A program made the position numbers and the translations under genes. This document shows positions 1 through 7,725 of a DNA stretch of 64,000 nucleotides, piece by piece; the first letter of the stretch is position 1, and every line of letters starts with the position of its first letter. The stretch spans positions 1,240,001-1,304,000 of the forward strand of contig NC_020388.1 of the NCBI RefSeq assembly GCF_000591055.1, written 5' to 3'. The DNA is from Natronomonas moolapensis 8.8.11 (GTDB lineage Archaea; Halobacteriota; Halobacteria; Halobacteriales; Haloarculaceae). The notes beneath the pieces are model-generated. The model was not told the origin of the DNA, made no database searches, and saw only the letters and a list, made by a program, of their open reading frames with translations.

Positions 1-57
1 GCCCTCCCGTTCGCCCTGTTCGAGGGCGCTTCGGAGGGCCGCGCGGTCGGCACTCAT
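1..57 (-). CDS. Partial CDS, N-terminal 19 residues only
   Basis: An ATG on the minus strand at 57 opens a frame that runs off the left edge of the window. The visible residues begin MSADRAALRSALEQGE, which is hydrophilic and helical. There is too little to assign a family. It is transcribed away from the 206-886 gene region but on the same strand, about 150 bases downstream of that gene's stop, so the two could share a transcript. Confidence 0.55.
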   Translation of the reverse strand, partial: MSADRAALRSALEQGEREG

Positions 58-205
58 ACGCGAGTGAGTAACCCCCACACCGACAAAAGCTTTCCCCGGG
101 TAGCGGCGGAATCGGCAACGCTGCGGTCCCACGACGCTGTTTTGCCTCCGTTCGACCGGGAAGCGTTCGGGAGCGCTATGGACCATCCTGTACCTCCACG
201 GCGAC

Positions 206-886
206 CTACGCCGATGCCCGGAACCGATCGAGCGCCTCGAGGAATCCGTCCGCGAAGGCGGCCTCGGTCACCCCGTCGGCCGCCGCCATCGCCGTCTCGT
301 CGGCGTTCGCGACGGCGACGGAGTGGCCGACGCGTTCGAACAACTCGGCGTCGTTCTCGGAGTCCCCGACCGCGACGAACGATCCCGGATCGACATCGAG
401 TGTCGCCGCGGCCGTCTCGAGGCCCCGGCCCTTGTCGACGTCCGGGGCTTTGACGTGGTAGGCGTAGCCGGTGTCGACGACGACCATGCCGTGATCGGCG
501 GCGATGTCGACGAGGGGGTCGAGGGGTTGCTCGCGGGCGACGGCGAGTTCGGTCTCGCGCCAGCGGTTCGTCGGGTCGACCGACCCCCACCCGAGGTCGT
601 AGCCGGCCGCTATGTACGCCGCGCCGACGGCCTCTGCGCCCTCCGGATCGCCGTCGTAGACGACTGCGTCGGCCGACCCGACGTAGGTTGCGCCGCCGTT
701 CTCGGCAACGACGTTGATCGGAATGCCGACGAAATCGCACAGGCCGATCGGATACGGAAAGGATTTGCCGGTCGCGATCACGACCGGGGCGTCCCACGCC
801 CGAAGCGCGTCGAACACGCGGGGATCGATCGAGTCGTCGGGGCGGGTCAGCGTGCCGTCGATGTCGACGGCGAGCGGCGGAACCAT
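206..886 (-). CDS. Phosphoglycolate phosphatase, HAD superfamily
   Basis: This 226-residue protein is a soluble HAD hydrolase of the archaeal phosphoglycolate phosphatase type, expected to remove phosphate from 2-phosphoglycolate. Motif I is DIDGTLT near residue 8, where the first Asp is the nucleophile. Motif II is the ATGKS segment near residue 39, the conserved Lys lies in the DKGRG segment, and motif III/IV is GDSENDAELF near residue 173. The cap sits between motifs II and III, as in the type IIB family. Length matches the family. The ATG at 886 begins MVPPLAVDIDG, leaving the nucleophile only eight residues in, as usual. Substrate specificity is family-based and other sugar phosphates are possible. 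Confidence 0.88.
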   Translation of the reverse strand: MVPPLAVDIDGTLTRPDDSIDPRVFDALRAWDAPVVIATGKSFPYPIGLCDFVGIPINVVAENGGATYVGSADAVVYDGDPEGAEAVGAAYIAAGYDLGWGSVDPTNRWRETELAVAREQPLDPLVDIAADHGMVVVDTGYAYHVKAPDVDKGRGLETAAATLDVDPGSFVAVGDSENDAELFERVGHSVAVANADETAMAAADGVTEAAFADGFLEALDRFRASA

Positions 887-1005
887 CGGGCGGGGTTTCG
901 AGCGCCGGGCGTATCAACGCCCCGCTCGCGCGGCGGGCGACACGGACGCTCCGTGCGCCCGCGAGTCGGGGACAGATTTAGAACGCTCGGGACGCAAGGC
1001 CCGAT

Positions 1006-1203
1006 ATGAGCGTCGCGGGGCGCTGTGAGATCTGCGGGACCGGAGAGATCGAAGACGGCTGTGACCGTTGTGGGCAGTTGGTCTGTTCCGACCACTTCGA
1101 CGAATCGACCGGCCTCTGTACGGAGTGTCTCGCGGAGTTCGGCGAGGCCCCCGAGCGGGGCCGCGACGGCTACCCCGACGGGGTCGACGAGCACCGGTTC
1201 TAA
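1006..1203 (+). CDS. Small zinc-binding protein
   Basis: This 65-residue protein carries paired cysteines: C-x2-C at 8-11, C-x2-C at 19-22, then C27 with H30 and a last C-x2-C near 37-40. The spacing suggests one or two structural zinc sites, like the zinc-finger micro-proteins common in haloarchaea. The ATG at 1006 follows a CCCGAT context and lies 119 bases from the divergent phosphatase gene, which leaves room for a promoter. The C-terminal third is acidic and probably disordered. The function is unknown; a regulatory or protein-protein role is only a guess. Confidence 0.75.
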   Translation: MSVAGRCEICGTGEIEDGCDRCGQLVCSDHFDESTGLCTECLAEFGEAPERGRDGYPDGVDEHRF

Positions 1204-1250
1204 GCGTGACGAGGGGTATATATATTCGCGAGTCCGCTCGCGGTCGTCGA

Positions 1251-1363
1251 CGTATAAATGTCGGCCGTCGGTATATAAGTACTAGCCGCAGATATATAAA
1301 TAATAGCCATTAATATATAAATACGGACGTCGGTATATAAATATGTCTACTGACGTATAAATA
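1251..1363. repeat. Phased array of six TATA-like repeats, 20-21 bp period
   Basis: Six copies of a (T)ATATAA(A/G)T core begin at 1253, 1274, 1295, 1316, 1336 and 1356, so successive spacings are 21, 21, 21, 20 and 20 bases, close to two helical turns. The 10-12 bases between cores vary. The array lies between two convergent gene ends (1203 on plus, 1440 on minus), so ordinary promoter use for either neighbour is unlikely. A further TATATATAT run lies at about 1217. It could bind TATA-binding proteins or an architectural protein on one helix face, or be a tandem duplication relic. Confidence 0.75.
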
Positions 1364-1439
1364 CGACCGCCAGCGTACACGTTCCGGTCGTGCTGTCCGC
1401 GTCGCTTCGTGCCCCGCTCGGACGGCGAAAAACGGCGTC

Positions 1440-1724
1440 TCAGTCGATGTGGCCTTCGCGCCGGAGCTGCTCGGCGTCTTGGCTGTCGTAGCGCCACTCG
1501 ATGTTGGCTTTCTCGTCCTGCCAGTCCCACGGCTCGACGATGACGGTGTCGCCCTCCTCGATCCAGACGCGGTACTTCATGCGACCGGGGATCCGGCCCA
1601 TGCGGCTCTTGCCGTCCTCACACTGCACGCGGACGTGGTTCCCGCCGTCGTGCTGGGTGACGACCGCGAACAGCTCGTCGTCGTTGGGCATTCGCAAGTT
1701 CTTGCGCCCTGTCTCTTCGCTCAC
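1440..1724 (-). CDS. eif1A: Translation initiation factor aIF1A
   Basis: This 94-residue protein is the S1-like OB-fold initiation factor that binds the A site of the small ribosomal subunit. The RNLRMP-type N-terminal segment, the central [11 protein letters not shown] strand and the [16 protein letters not shown] segment are diagnostic. The start is taken as the GTG at 1724. An ATG one base upstream in sequence is out of frame and stops at once, and the next in-frame ATG (residue 12) would remove conserved residues. An AGGAGGT-like run lies about 13 bases upstream, which is far for a Shine-Dalgarno element; an AT-rich tract (CATATATAAAA) fills the gap. The central loop is somewhat divergent from typical aIF1A ([15 protein letters not shown]), so it may be one of several paralogues. 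Confidence 0.92.
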   Translation of the reverse strand: MSEETGRKNLRMPNDDELFAVVTQHDGGNHVRVQCEDGKSRMGRIPGRMKYRVWIEEGDTVIVEPWDWQDEKANIEWRYDSQDAEQLRREGHID

Positions 1725-1915
1725 ATTTTATATATGTACCTCCAATATTAAAATGATGCGGGAGTAGTGAGACCTCGTAGCACGGACCATCAAACCCGCG
1801 ACCGCCGGCGAACGGGCCCGCGGCGCGAAACCACTCTCTCATCGCGGGTGTCACTCACATCCACTCCGGGGGCGTGTAACAACGCTTTAGCGGCTCGTTC
1901 GACTCCGTAGGTGTA

Positions 1916-3103
1916 ATGAGCTACACGATCGGACTCGTCGGCAAACCCTCCGTCGGCAAGTCCACCTTCTTCAACGCGGCGACGATGAACGACGTGCCCG
2001 AGGGCGCGTATCCCTTCACGACGATCGATCCCTCGGTCGGCGAGGCGTACGTCCGCGTCGAGTGCGCCGGCCCGGAGTTCGGCCACGACTGCACCCCGAA
2101 CCACGGCTACTGCGCCGACGGCGTCCGGTTCGTCCCGACGAAACTCGTCGACGTGGCGGGGCTCGTCCCCGGCGCCCACGAGGGCAAGGGTCTCGGCAAC
2201 CAGTTCCTCTCGGACCTCAACGAGGCGGACGTGTTGCTCCACGTCGTCGACTTCACCGGCCGAACCGACATGGAGGGCGAACCGACCGAGGGCCACGACC
2301 CCCGCGAGGACATCGACTTCCTCGAGAACGAACTCGACATGTGGTATCTCGACATCCTCGAGAAGGGGATCGAGCGCTACCGCTCGGGCTACGGCGGCGA
2401 GGAGCGGGCGATCGAGGCCGACCTCGCCGAGCAGATGTCGGCGTTCGGCATCAAAGAGGAAGCGCTCAAGCAGGTGATCCTCTCGCTCGATCTGGAACTC
2501 GATCCGGACGACTGGGCGGCGACGGATCGGGAGGCGCTGGCCCGGGAGATCCGGATCCGGACGAAACCGATGGTGATCGCGGCGAACAAAGCCGACACCG
2601 AGATCGCCCGGGAGAACTACGCCGAGATAACCGACGATCCGGCCTACGAGCATTTGACGGTCGTCCCCGTCTCGGCCCACGCCGAGAAGGCGCTCAAGAA
2701 CGGCGACGAAGCGGGCGTACTCGACTACCGCCCCGGCGACGGCGAGTTCGAAATCCTCGAATCGCTCCCCGAGGGGAAGGCCGCTGGCCTCGACCGGATT
2801 GCCGACTTCCTCGAAGAGTTCGGCGGTACGGGCGTCCAGCGCGCCATCGAGACGGCACTGTTCGAGGAGTTGGGCGCAATTGCGGTGTTCCCCGGGGCGC
2901 GAACGCCACAGGAGGACGGCTCCTTCCTGCAGGACTGTTTCGTCTTCCCCGGCGGTTCGACCGCCGAGGAGTTCGCCTACTTCCTGCACACCGACATCGG
3001 CGAGGGATTCCTGCACGCCCACGACGTCCGCACGGAGCGACAGATCGGCGCCGACACCGAGTTGTCCCACCGCGACGTGATCGAGATCACGACGACGAAC
3101 TGA
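1916..3103 (+). CDS. YchF/Obg-like nucleotide-binding protein
   Basis: This 395-residue protein is a TRAFAC-class ATPase/GTPase of the YchF family, a ribosome-associated factor. The P-loop GKPSVGKST lies at residues 8-16, the switch II region is DVAGLVPGAHEGKGLGNQFL near 80-100, and the base-recognition segment ANKAD lies near 224. The second half carries the TGS-type domain, with the FPGG and HTDIGEGF segments near the C-terminus. Length and order match archaeal YchF. It stands alone, followed 103 bases later by the P450 gene. Cellular role is inferred from the family only. Confidence 0.93.
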   Translation: MSYTIGLVGKPSVGKSTFFNAATMNDVPEGAYPFTTIDPSVGEAYVRVECAGPEFGHDCTPNHGYCADGVRFVPTKLVDVAGLVPGAHEGKGLGNQFLSDLNEADVLLHVVDFTGRTDMEGEPTEGHDPREDIDFLENELDMWYLDILEKGIERYRSGYGGEERAIEADLAEQMSAFGIKEEALKQVILSLDLELDPDDWAATDREALAREIRIRTKPMVIAANKADTEIARENYAEITDDPAYEHLTVVPVSAHAEKALKNGDEAGVLDYRPGDGEFEILESLPEGKAAGLDRIADFLEEFGGTGVQRAIETALFEELGAIAVFPGARTPQEDGSFLQDCFVFPGGSTAEEFAYFLHTDIGEGFLHAHDVRTERQIGADTELSHRDVIEITTTN

Positions 3104-3206
3104 GACTGCCGGCTGTACCCGTCGCGCGGTAGCCACGACACGAGTCGGTTCCGGAGGCGGCTGCCGGGCGCGAAAGCCCCAAGCCGACGAGGACCCAGAC
3201 GACGGT

Positions 3207-4547
3207 ATGGCATCACAACTCCCCGCGCCGCCCGAGGCGGGGTTGGTGAACGGCCTCCGCTTCGGGACCGACACGATCCGGTTTCTCGACGGGGTCCAGG
3301 CCCGCTACGACGACGGCATCAGTATCCCGATCCCGGGGCGGCCACCGCTCGTCGTCCTGACCGGTCCCGACCTCGTCGGCGAGGCCCTCGACCGGCCCGA
3401 GGACTTCCAGCGGGTCCCCGCACAGGACGCCGCGGCGATGATCGCCGAGCAGGGGTTGGTCCAAAGCGAGGGCGAGCTGTGGTCCCAACAGCGCTCGGTC
3501 GTCGCGCCGTCTTTCGGCGGCCGGCAGGTCACCGCCTACGCGAACACGACCGGCGAGCGGATCGAAGAGCGCGCAACGCGGTGGGCCGAGCGCGGCTCCC
3601 ACGAGACGGACCTCCATCGGCAAATGACGTCGCTGACGGTTCGGGTCGCAAGCGAAATCCTGCTCGGGACCGACATCGGCAAGGCCAGAGCCGATCAGTT
3701 CCACGAGTGGATGCGCATCGCGGGCGAGGAGTTCGAGTTCGGCATCGATACCGTCCTCCCGGAGTGGGTACCGACCTCGGTCTCGGAGGAGTTCCGCGAG
3801 GCCGCCACCGGCATCCGCGAGTTGAGCGAGGACCTCATACAGCAGCGCCGAGAGACGCTCTCGGAGGGGGAACGCCCCGACTCTATGGACATGCTCACGA
3901 TGCTCATCCGCGCGGAGGACGACCCCGACGTCGACTACCCGGCAAACCAGATCCGCGACGAGGTGGCGACGTTTCTCATCGCCGGCCACGAGACGACCGC
4001 TTTGAGCCTCAGCTACACCTTGAGTCTGCTCTCGTGGCACCCCGAGGCCCGCCGCCGCGTCCGCGAGGAGGCCCGCGACGTGCTCGGGGACGGCCCGCCG
4101 ACCCACGACGACCTCGCCGGGTTGACCTACACGAAGCGGGCCTACCGGGAGGCGCTCCGGTTGTATCCGCCCGCGTGGGCGATATTCCGACAGGCGGACG
4201 GCGACGTCGCGTTGGGCGAGTACACCGTCGAGGACGGCTCGGCCGTCGTCATGCCGTTGCGGTCGATCCACCGCGACAGCCGTCATTTCGAGGCCCCCGA
4301 AACGTTCGATCCGGACCGCTGGCAGCGGCGCGATCCGAACGCCGTCGACGCCTACCGGCCCTTCTCCAGCGGCCCCCACGCCTGTATCGGCCAGGGGTTC
4401 GCGCTGGCCGGCGCGACGCTCACGATCGCCCGGATCGTCGGCCAGTTCGATGTCGACGTCCCCGAGACGGCGCTGGAGGACCTCCGGTTGACCCCGACGT
4501 TGCGGCCCGAGGGTGGCGTTCGGGCGACGATCACGCCAGTCGAGTGA
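3207..4547 (+). CDS. Cytochrome P450
   Basis: This 446-residue soluble P450 has all core signatures. The I-helix oxygen-activation motif AGHETT is at 259-264, the K-helix E-x-x-R (EALR) at 315-318, a PERF-like FDPDRW segment near 367-372, and the haem loop FSSGPHACIGQ holds the cysteine ligand at residue 393. It has no N-terminal membrane anchor, so it should work in the cytoplasm with ferredoxin-type partners; none is next to it. The sequence resembles CYP102/CYP4-like class proteins in overall plan. The substrate cannot be told from sequence. It converges on the E1-alpha gene with a gap of only 31 bases. Confidence 0.95.
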   Translation: MASQLPAPPEAGLVNGLRFGTDTIRFLDGVQARYDDGISIPIPGRPPLVVLTGPDLVGEALDRPEDFQRVPAQDAAAMIAEQGLVQSEGELWSQQRSVVAPSFGGRQVTAYANTTGERIEERATRWAERGSHETDLHRQMTSLTVRVASEILLGTDIGKARADQFHEWMRIAGEEFEFGIDTVLPEWVPTSVSEEFREAATGIRELSEDLIQQRRETLSEGERPDSMDMLTMLIRAEDDPDVDYPANQIRDEVATFLIAGHETTALSLSYTLSLLSWHPEARRRVREEARDVLGDGPPTHDDLAGLTYTKRAYREALRLYPPAWAIFRQADGDVALGEYTVEDGSAVVMPLRSIHRDSRHFEAPETFDPDRWQRRDPNAVDAYRPFSSGPHACIGQGFALAGATLTIARIVGQFDVDVPETALEDLRLTPTLRPEGGVRATITPVE

Positions 4548-4578
4548 CCCCGGCGGCTCGCGCGGGGGCACGTCCGGA

Positions 4579-5697
4579 TTACTCCTCCGAGAGCGCCCCG
4601 TCGCCGTACTCCTCGCGGAGCTGTCGGAGGTACGCCCGCTGTTTTTGCACCCGCTCGGTCGGCTCCGCGTACGCGTCCGAAAAGAGGTCTTCGGGATCCG
4701 GTTCGGCGGCCGTCGCGCGGTCGATCGCCTCCGCGACCTCCCGTTCGACCTCGGCCTCGATCGCGTCGATCGACTCGTCGTCGAGCGTCCCGCGCCCGCG
4801 AAGATACGCCTCCAGCCGCGGGATCGGGTCCCAGCGCTTCCAGCGCTCGACCTCCTCGTCGTCGCGGTAGACGGAGGGGTCGTCGGCGGTCGTGTGGGCG
4901 CCGAAGCGGTACTGGACGGCCTCGACGAGCGTCGGTCGCGTCGCCCGGCCGCCGGCGCCCTCGGGCGGGCTTGCGTCGGGGTCGCGGGCCCGGTCGACGG
5001 CCTCGGTGAGGACCTCGTACGTCGCGAGGGGGTCCATCCCGTCGACGCGGACGCCGGGGAAGCCGTACGCCTCGGCCTTCGCCGCGAAGCTCCGGCTCGC
5101 GGTCTGGGCCTCGGCCGGTACCGAGATGGCCCAGTTGTTGTTGTTGCAGACGAACACCGCGGGCACGTCGAAGACGCCCGCGAAGTTCGCCCCCTCGTGG
5201 AAGTCGCCCTCGCTCGTCGCCCCCTCGCCGAAGTGACACACAACGACGGCGTCGTCGCCGCGGAGCTTCGACGCCCACGCCATCCCCGTCGCGTGGGGGA
5301 CGTGCGAGCCGATCGAGATGTTCAACGGCGCGACGTGGTGGTCGGTGAGCGTCGCGTTCCCCGCCTCCTGGCCCATCCAGTAGCGGACGTAGTCGGCGAG
5401 GCCGCCGCGGTCGATAACCGAACCGTGCTCGCGGTACTGATAAAACACCCAATCGTCCTCGGCGAGGGCGTACATCGAGCCGAACTGCGAGCCCTCCTGA
5501 CCGGCCGAGGAGGCGTAGGTGCCGACCCGACCCTGCCGCTGGAGGCTTATCATCCGTTCGTCGAAGTGCCGCGAGAGCTGCATATCGCGGTACAGCTCCC
5601 GGAGGCGGTCCTCGGCGAGCGGCGGCTCGTATCCGTCCTCGAGCGGCCGGCCGTCGGCGTCGAGCCGCCGGTGGAGATCCGCGTCCTCGAAGTCCAT
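4579..5697 (-). CDS. 2-oxoacid dehydrogenase E1 component, alpha subunit (orphan)
   Basis: This 372-residue thiamine-diphosphate enzyme subunit decarboxylates a 2-oxoacid and normally pairs with an E1-beta chain. The ThDP/Mg motif begins GEGATSEGDFHEG and ends CNNNNW, the expected GDG-(x about 27)-NN spacing. The HVAPLNISIGSH loop and the RFGAHTTADDPS phosphorylation-loop-like segment are also characteristic. The C-terminal 50 residues are helical and charged. Neither an E1-beta, an E2 nor an E3 gene lies on either side. The partner must be elsewhere. Acetoin, branched-chain or pyruvate specificity cannot be told. Confidence 0.88.
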   Translation of the reverse strand: MDFEDADLHRRLDADGRPLEDGYEPPLAEDRLRELYRDMQLSRHFDERMISLQRQGRVGTYASSAGQEGSQFGSMYALAEDDWVFYQYREHGSVIDRGGLADYVRYWMGQEAGNATLTDHHVAPLNISIGSHVPHATGMAWASKLRGDDAVVVCHFGEGATSEGDFHEGANFAGVFDVPAVFVCNNNNWAISVPAEAQTASRSFAAKAEAYGFPGVRVDGMDPLATYEVLTEAVDRARDPDASPPEGAGGRATRPTLVEAVQYRFGAHTTADDPSVYRDDEEVERWKRWDPIPRLEAYLRGRGTLDDESIDAIEAEVEREVAEAIDRATAAEPDPEDLFSDAYAEPTERVQKQRAYLRQLREEYGDGALSEE

Positions 5698-5798
5698 ACC
5701 GGCACAACCGACCCGAAGGACATAGCTCTGTGGACGGAGGCGCCGAAGTCGGATCCCGCCGCTCGCGGGGGAAACGGACCACGTGGAACCGAAACGTC

Positions 5799-5808
5799 AT
5801 ATATATAC
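5799..5808 (+). promoter_or_regulatory. TATA-like promoter element of the 41-residue membrane protein gene
   Basis: A CATATATATACC run lies about 27 bases before the ATG at 5832, the usual spacing for a leaderless haloarchaeal transcript. Confidence 0.5.
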
Positions 5809-5831
5809 CACTCACACGCCCCAACGCGAGT

Positions 5832-5957
5832 ATGAAGGACTATCAGGCAGCCGACGACGAACACCGCCTCTCCCCGGTCGTCATCGGAACGACCGCCGTT
5901 CTCGTGGCTACGTTTGCACTCGGCGTCCTGTATCAGCTCGTCGGCCTCGTTTTATAA
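5832..5957 (+). CDS. Small single-pass membrane protein, 41 residues
   Basis: The frame encodes a 41-residue protein with an acidic, charged N-terminal third (MKDYQAADDEHR) and one hydrophobic helix from about residue 14 to the C-terminus. It is preceded by a well-placed TATA element, and its ATG follows a CGAGT context common here. It is divergent from the E1-alpha gene and converges on elp3 with only 17 bases between the ends. Small tail-anchored proteins of this kind are frequent in haloarchaea. The function is unknown. Confidence 0.6.
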   Translation: MKDYQAADDEHRLSPVVIGTTAVLVATFALGVLYQLVGLVL

Positions 5958-5974
5958 ACGGTCCCCGTCCGAGC

Positions 5975-7660
5975 TCACCGATCGAGCCGCGTCGAGACGT
6001 ACGGGCCGTCCTGGTAGTAGCCGAGCTTCTCCCGGTAGTACTCCCGGGCGCCGATGCCCGAGATGACAGAGAGCTTCTCGAAGCCGGCCTCGGCAGCCAG
6101 CCGCTCGGCCGACGCGAGGAGCCGTCGGCCGTATCCCTGGTGTTGGTGGTCCTCGCCGCCAGCGTCGCCGACGGCGACCTCGCTCCCGTAGACGTGCAGC
6201 TCCCGGACCACGGCGGCGTCTTCGAGCTCCGGGCGGAGGGACTCGGCGGGAATCCCGTCGGCGGGATCGCCGGGGAACCGGAGCCGACAGAAGCCGACCA
6301 GGAGGTCGTTCTCGAAGTCCTCGATCGAAATGAAGTGTTCCGTCCCACCGGCGGCCTCGTAGGTGTGGACGTCTAGTTCGGTCCCGTCGGGGTCGGCGTC
6401 GTTCATTCCGACCTCGCGACACCGGATACACTCGCAGGTCCAGCCGTGTTCGTCCATCCGCTGTCTCGCCAGCTGGCGGAGGTTCGACTTCCAGACGCCG
6501 GCGTCGATGAAGTCCGCCGGGATGTCCCGCTGGACGCGTTGGAGGCGGGTGTAGCGGGGGATCATCGACTTGATTTCGGCGACGAGGTCGGCGGCTTCCT
6601 CGTTGGTGAGCGGGTCGTACTCGCCCTGGCGCCACATGTCGTAGGTGACGGTGTCGCGGACGACCAGCGTCGGGTAGATCTTCAGGTAGTCAGGGCGCCA
6701 GTCGACACTCTCGAACAGCTCCCGGAAGTCCTGCAGGCACATCTCCTTGGACATCCCGGGCTGGCCGGGCATCATGTGGAAGCCGACTTTGAAACCGGCG
6801 TTCCGGAGGCGTCGGTTCGCGTCGATCGAAGCCTGCACGCCGTGGCCGCGGTGCATCTCTCGGTTGATCCGCTCGTAGGTGGTCTGGACGCCCACTTCGA
6901 CTTTCGTCCCGCCCAGCCGCAGCATTCGGTCGATCTGCTCGGGATCACACCAGTCGGGTTTGGTCTCGAACGTCGTCCCGATGTTGCGGATCGCGTTCGT
7001 TTCGTTCTCGGCGATCACGTCCTCGAGATAGCGGAACTCGGTCGCGTCGGGATCGGGTTTGAACGACTCGGTCTCACTCGGCTCCGGGGCCGCATCGAGG
7101 TCGTAGTCGTTCATCGCCTCGAGGGCGCGCTTGAGGAACCACTCCTGATAGTCGTGGCTGCGGGCAGTCATCGTCCCGCCCATCAGGATCAACTCGACCT
7201 TGTCGACCGGATGACCGATCTTCCGGAGTTGATGGAGCCGCAGCGTCACCTGCCCGTAGGGGTCGTAGTCGTTTTGGACGCCGCGGGCGGCGGCCGGTTC
7301 GTGGCCCGTGTAGCTCTGCGAGGAGGAGAACTCCGAGGCCGGGCCGCCCGGACAGTAGAGACACTGGCCGTGCGGACAGGTGTGCGGCGACGTCATGATC
7401 GCGACCGGCGAGACGCCCGAGGCCGTCCGTACCGGCTTCCGCTGAAGCACCGGCTCGAGCTCCTCGCGGTGTCTCTCGGGGGCATACTCGAGCAGCTCCG
7501 TGTTTTTCGGTACCTTCGGCGCGGAGTGCTCCCGGCAGGCGTCCATCTTCGCGCGTTCGAGGTCGTCGCGGTCGATCTCGCCCGCCAGCAGGGACTCGAC
7601 GAGCGACTCACAGACGCGCTCGAAGGCCTCGGATTCGGCGGGGTCGGCGTCGGTGCTCAT
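5975..7660 (-). CDS. elp3: Elongator protein 3, tRNA uridine-34 carboxymethylation enzyme
   Basis: This 561-residue protein joins a radical-SAM domain to a C-terminal GNAT acetyltransferase domain, the Elp3 plan. It modifies U34 of tRNAs, starting synthesis of the 5-carboxymethyl side chain. The iron-sulfur motif is in the CPHGQCLYCPGG segment near residue 95-105. The GG-T-motif region LILMGGTMTARS follows, and the MMPGQPGMSKEMCLQDF segment is also typical. A zinc-binding CECIRCREVG stretch precedes the GNAT fold, whose acetyl-CoA loop is HQHQGYGRRLL near 515. Archaeal Elp3 works alone, without Elp1/2. The ATG at 7660 gives a standard N-terminus. Confidence 0.95.
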   Translation of the reverse strand: MSTDADPAESEAFERVCESLVESLLAGEIDRDDLERAKMDACREHSAPKVPKNTELLEYAPERHREELEPVLQRKPVRTASGVSPVAIMTSPHTCPHGQCLYCPGGPASEFSSSQSYTGHEPAAARGVQNDYDPYGQVTLRLHQLRKIGHPVDKVELILMGGTMTARSHDYQEWFLKRALEAMNDYDLDAAPEPSETESFKPDPDATEFRYLEDVIAENETNAIRNIGTTFETKPDWCDPEQIDRMLRLGGTKVEVGVQTTYERINREMHRGHGVQASIDANRRLRNAGFKVGFHMMPGQPGMSKEMCLQDFRELFESVDWRPDYLKIYPTLVVRDTVTYDMWRQGEYDPLTNEEAADLVAEIKSMIPRYTRLQRVQRDIPADFIDAGVWKSNLRQLARQRMDEHGWTCECIRCREVGMNDADPDGTELDVHTYEAAGGTEHFISIEDFENDLLVGFCRLRFPGDPADGIPAESLRPELEDAAVVRELHVYGSEVAVGDAGGEDHQHQGYGRRLLASAERLAAEAGFEKLSVISGIGAREYYREKLGYYQDGPYVSTRLDR

Positions 7661-7725
7661 TCGCTATGCGTACAGAGGGCGTCCGGGGGGAAATGGCTAG
7701 CGGTCGACCGTCGCCCGCGACCGGG

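Noticed and set aside
1251-1363. CRISPR array or ordinary promoter cluster
   Set aside because: The conserved core is only 7-9 bases and the intervals are 10-12 bases, too short for CRISPR. Neighbouring genes end here on both sides, so a promoter role for them is unlikely.
1790-3274. Long minus-strand frame opposite ychF
   Set aside because: It is antisense to a well-conserved gene, its translation has no recognised motif, and the codon phase is explained by the plus-strand gene.
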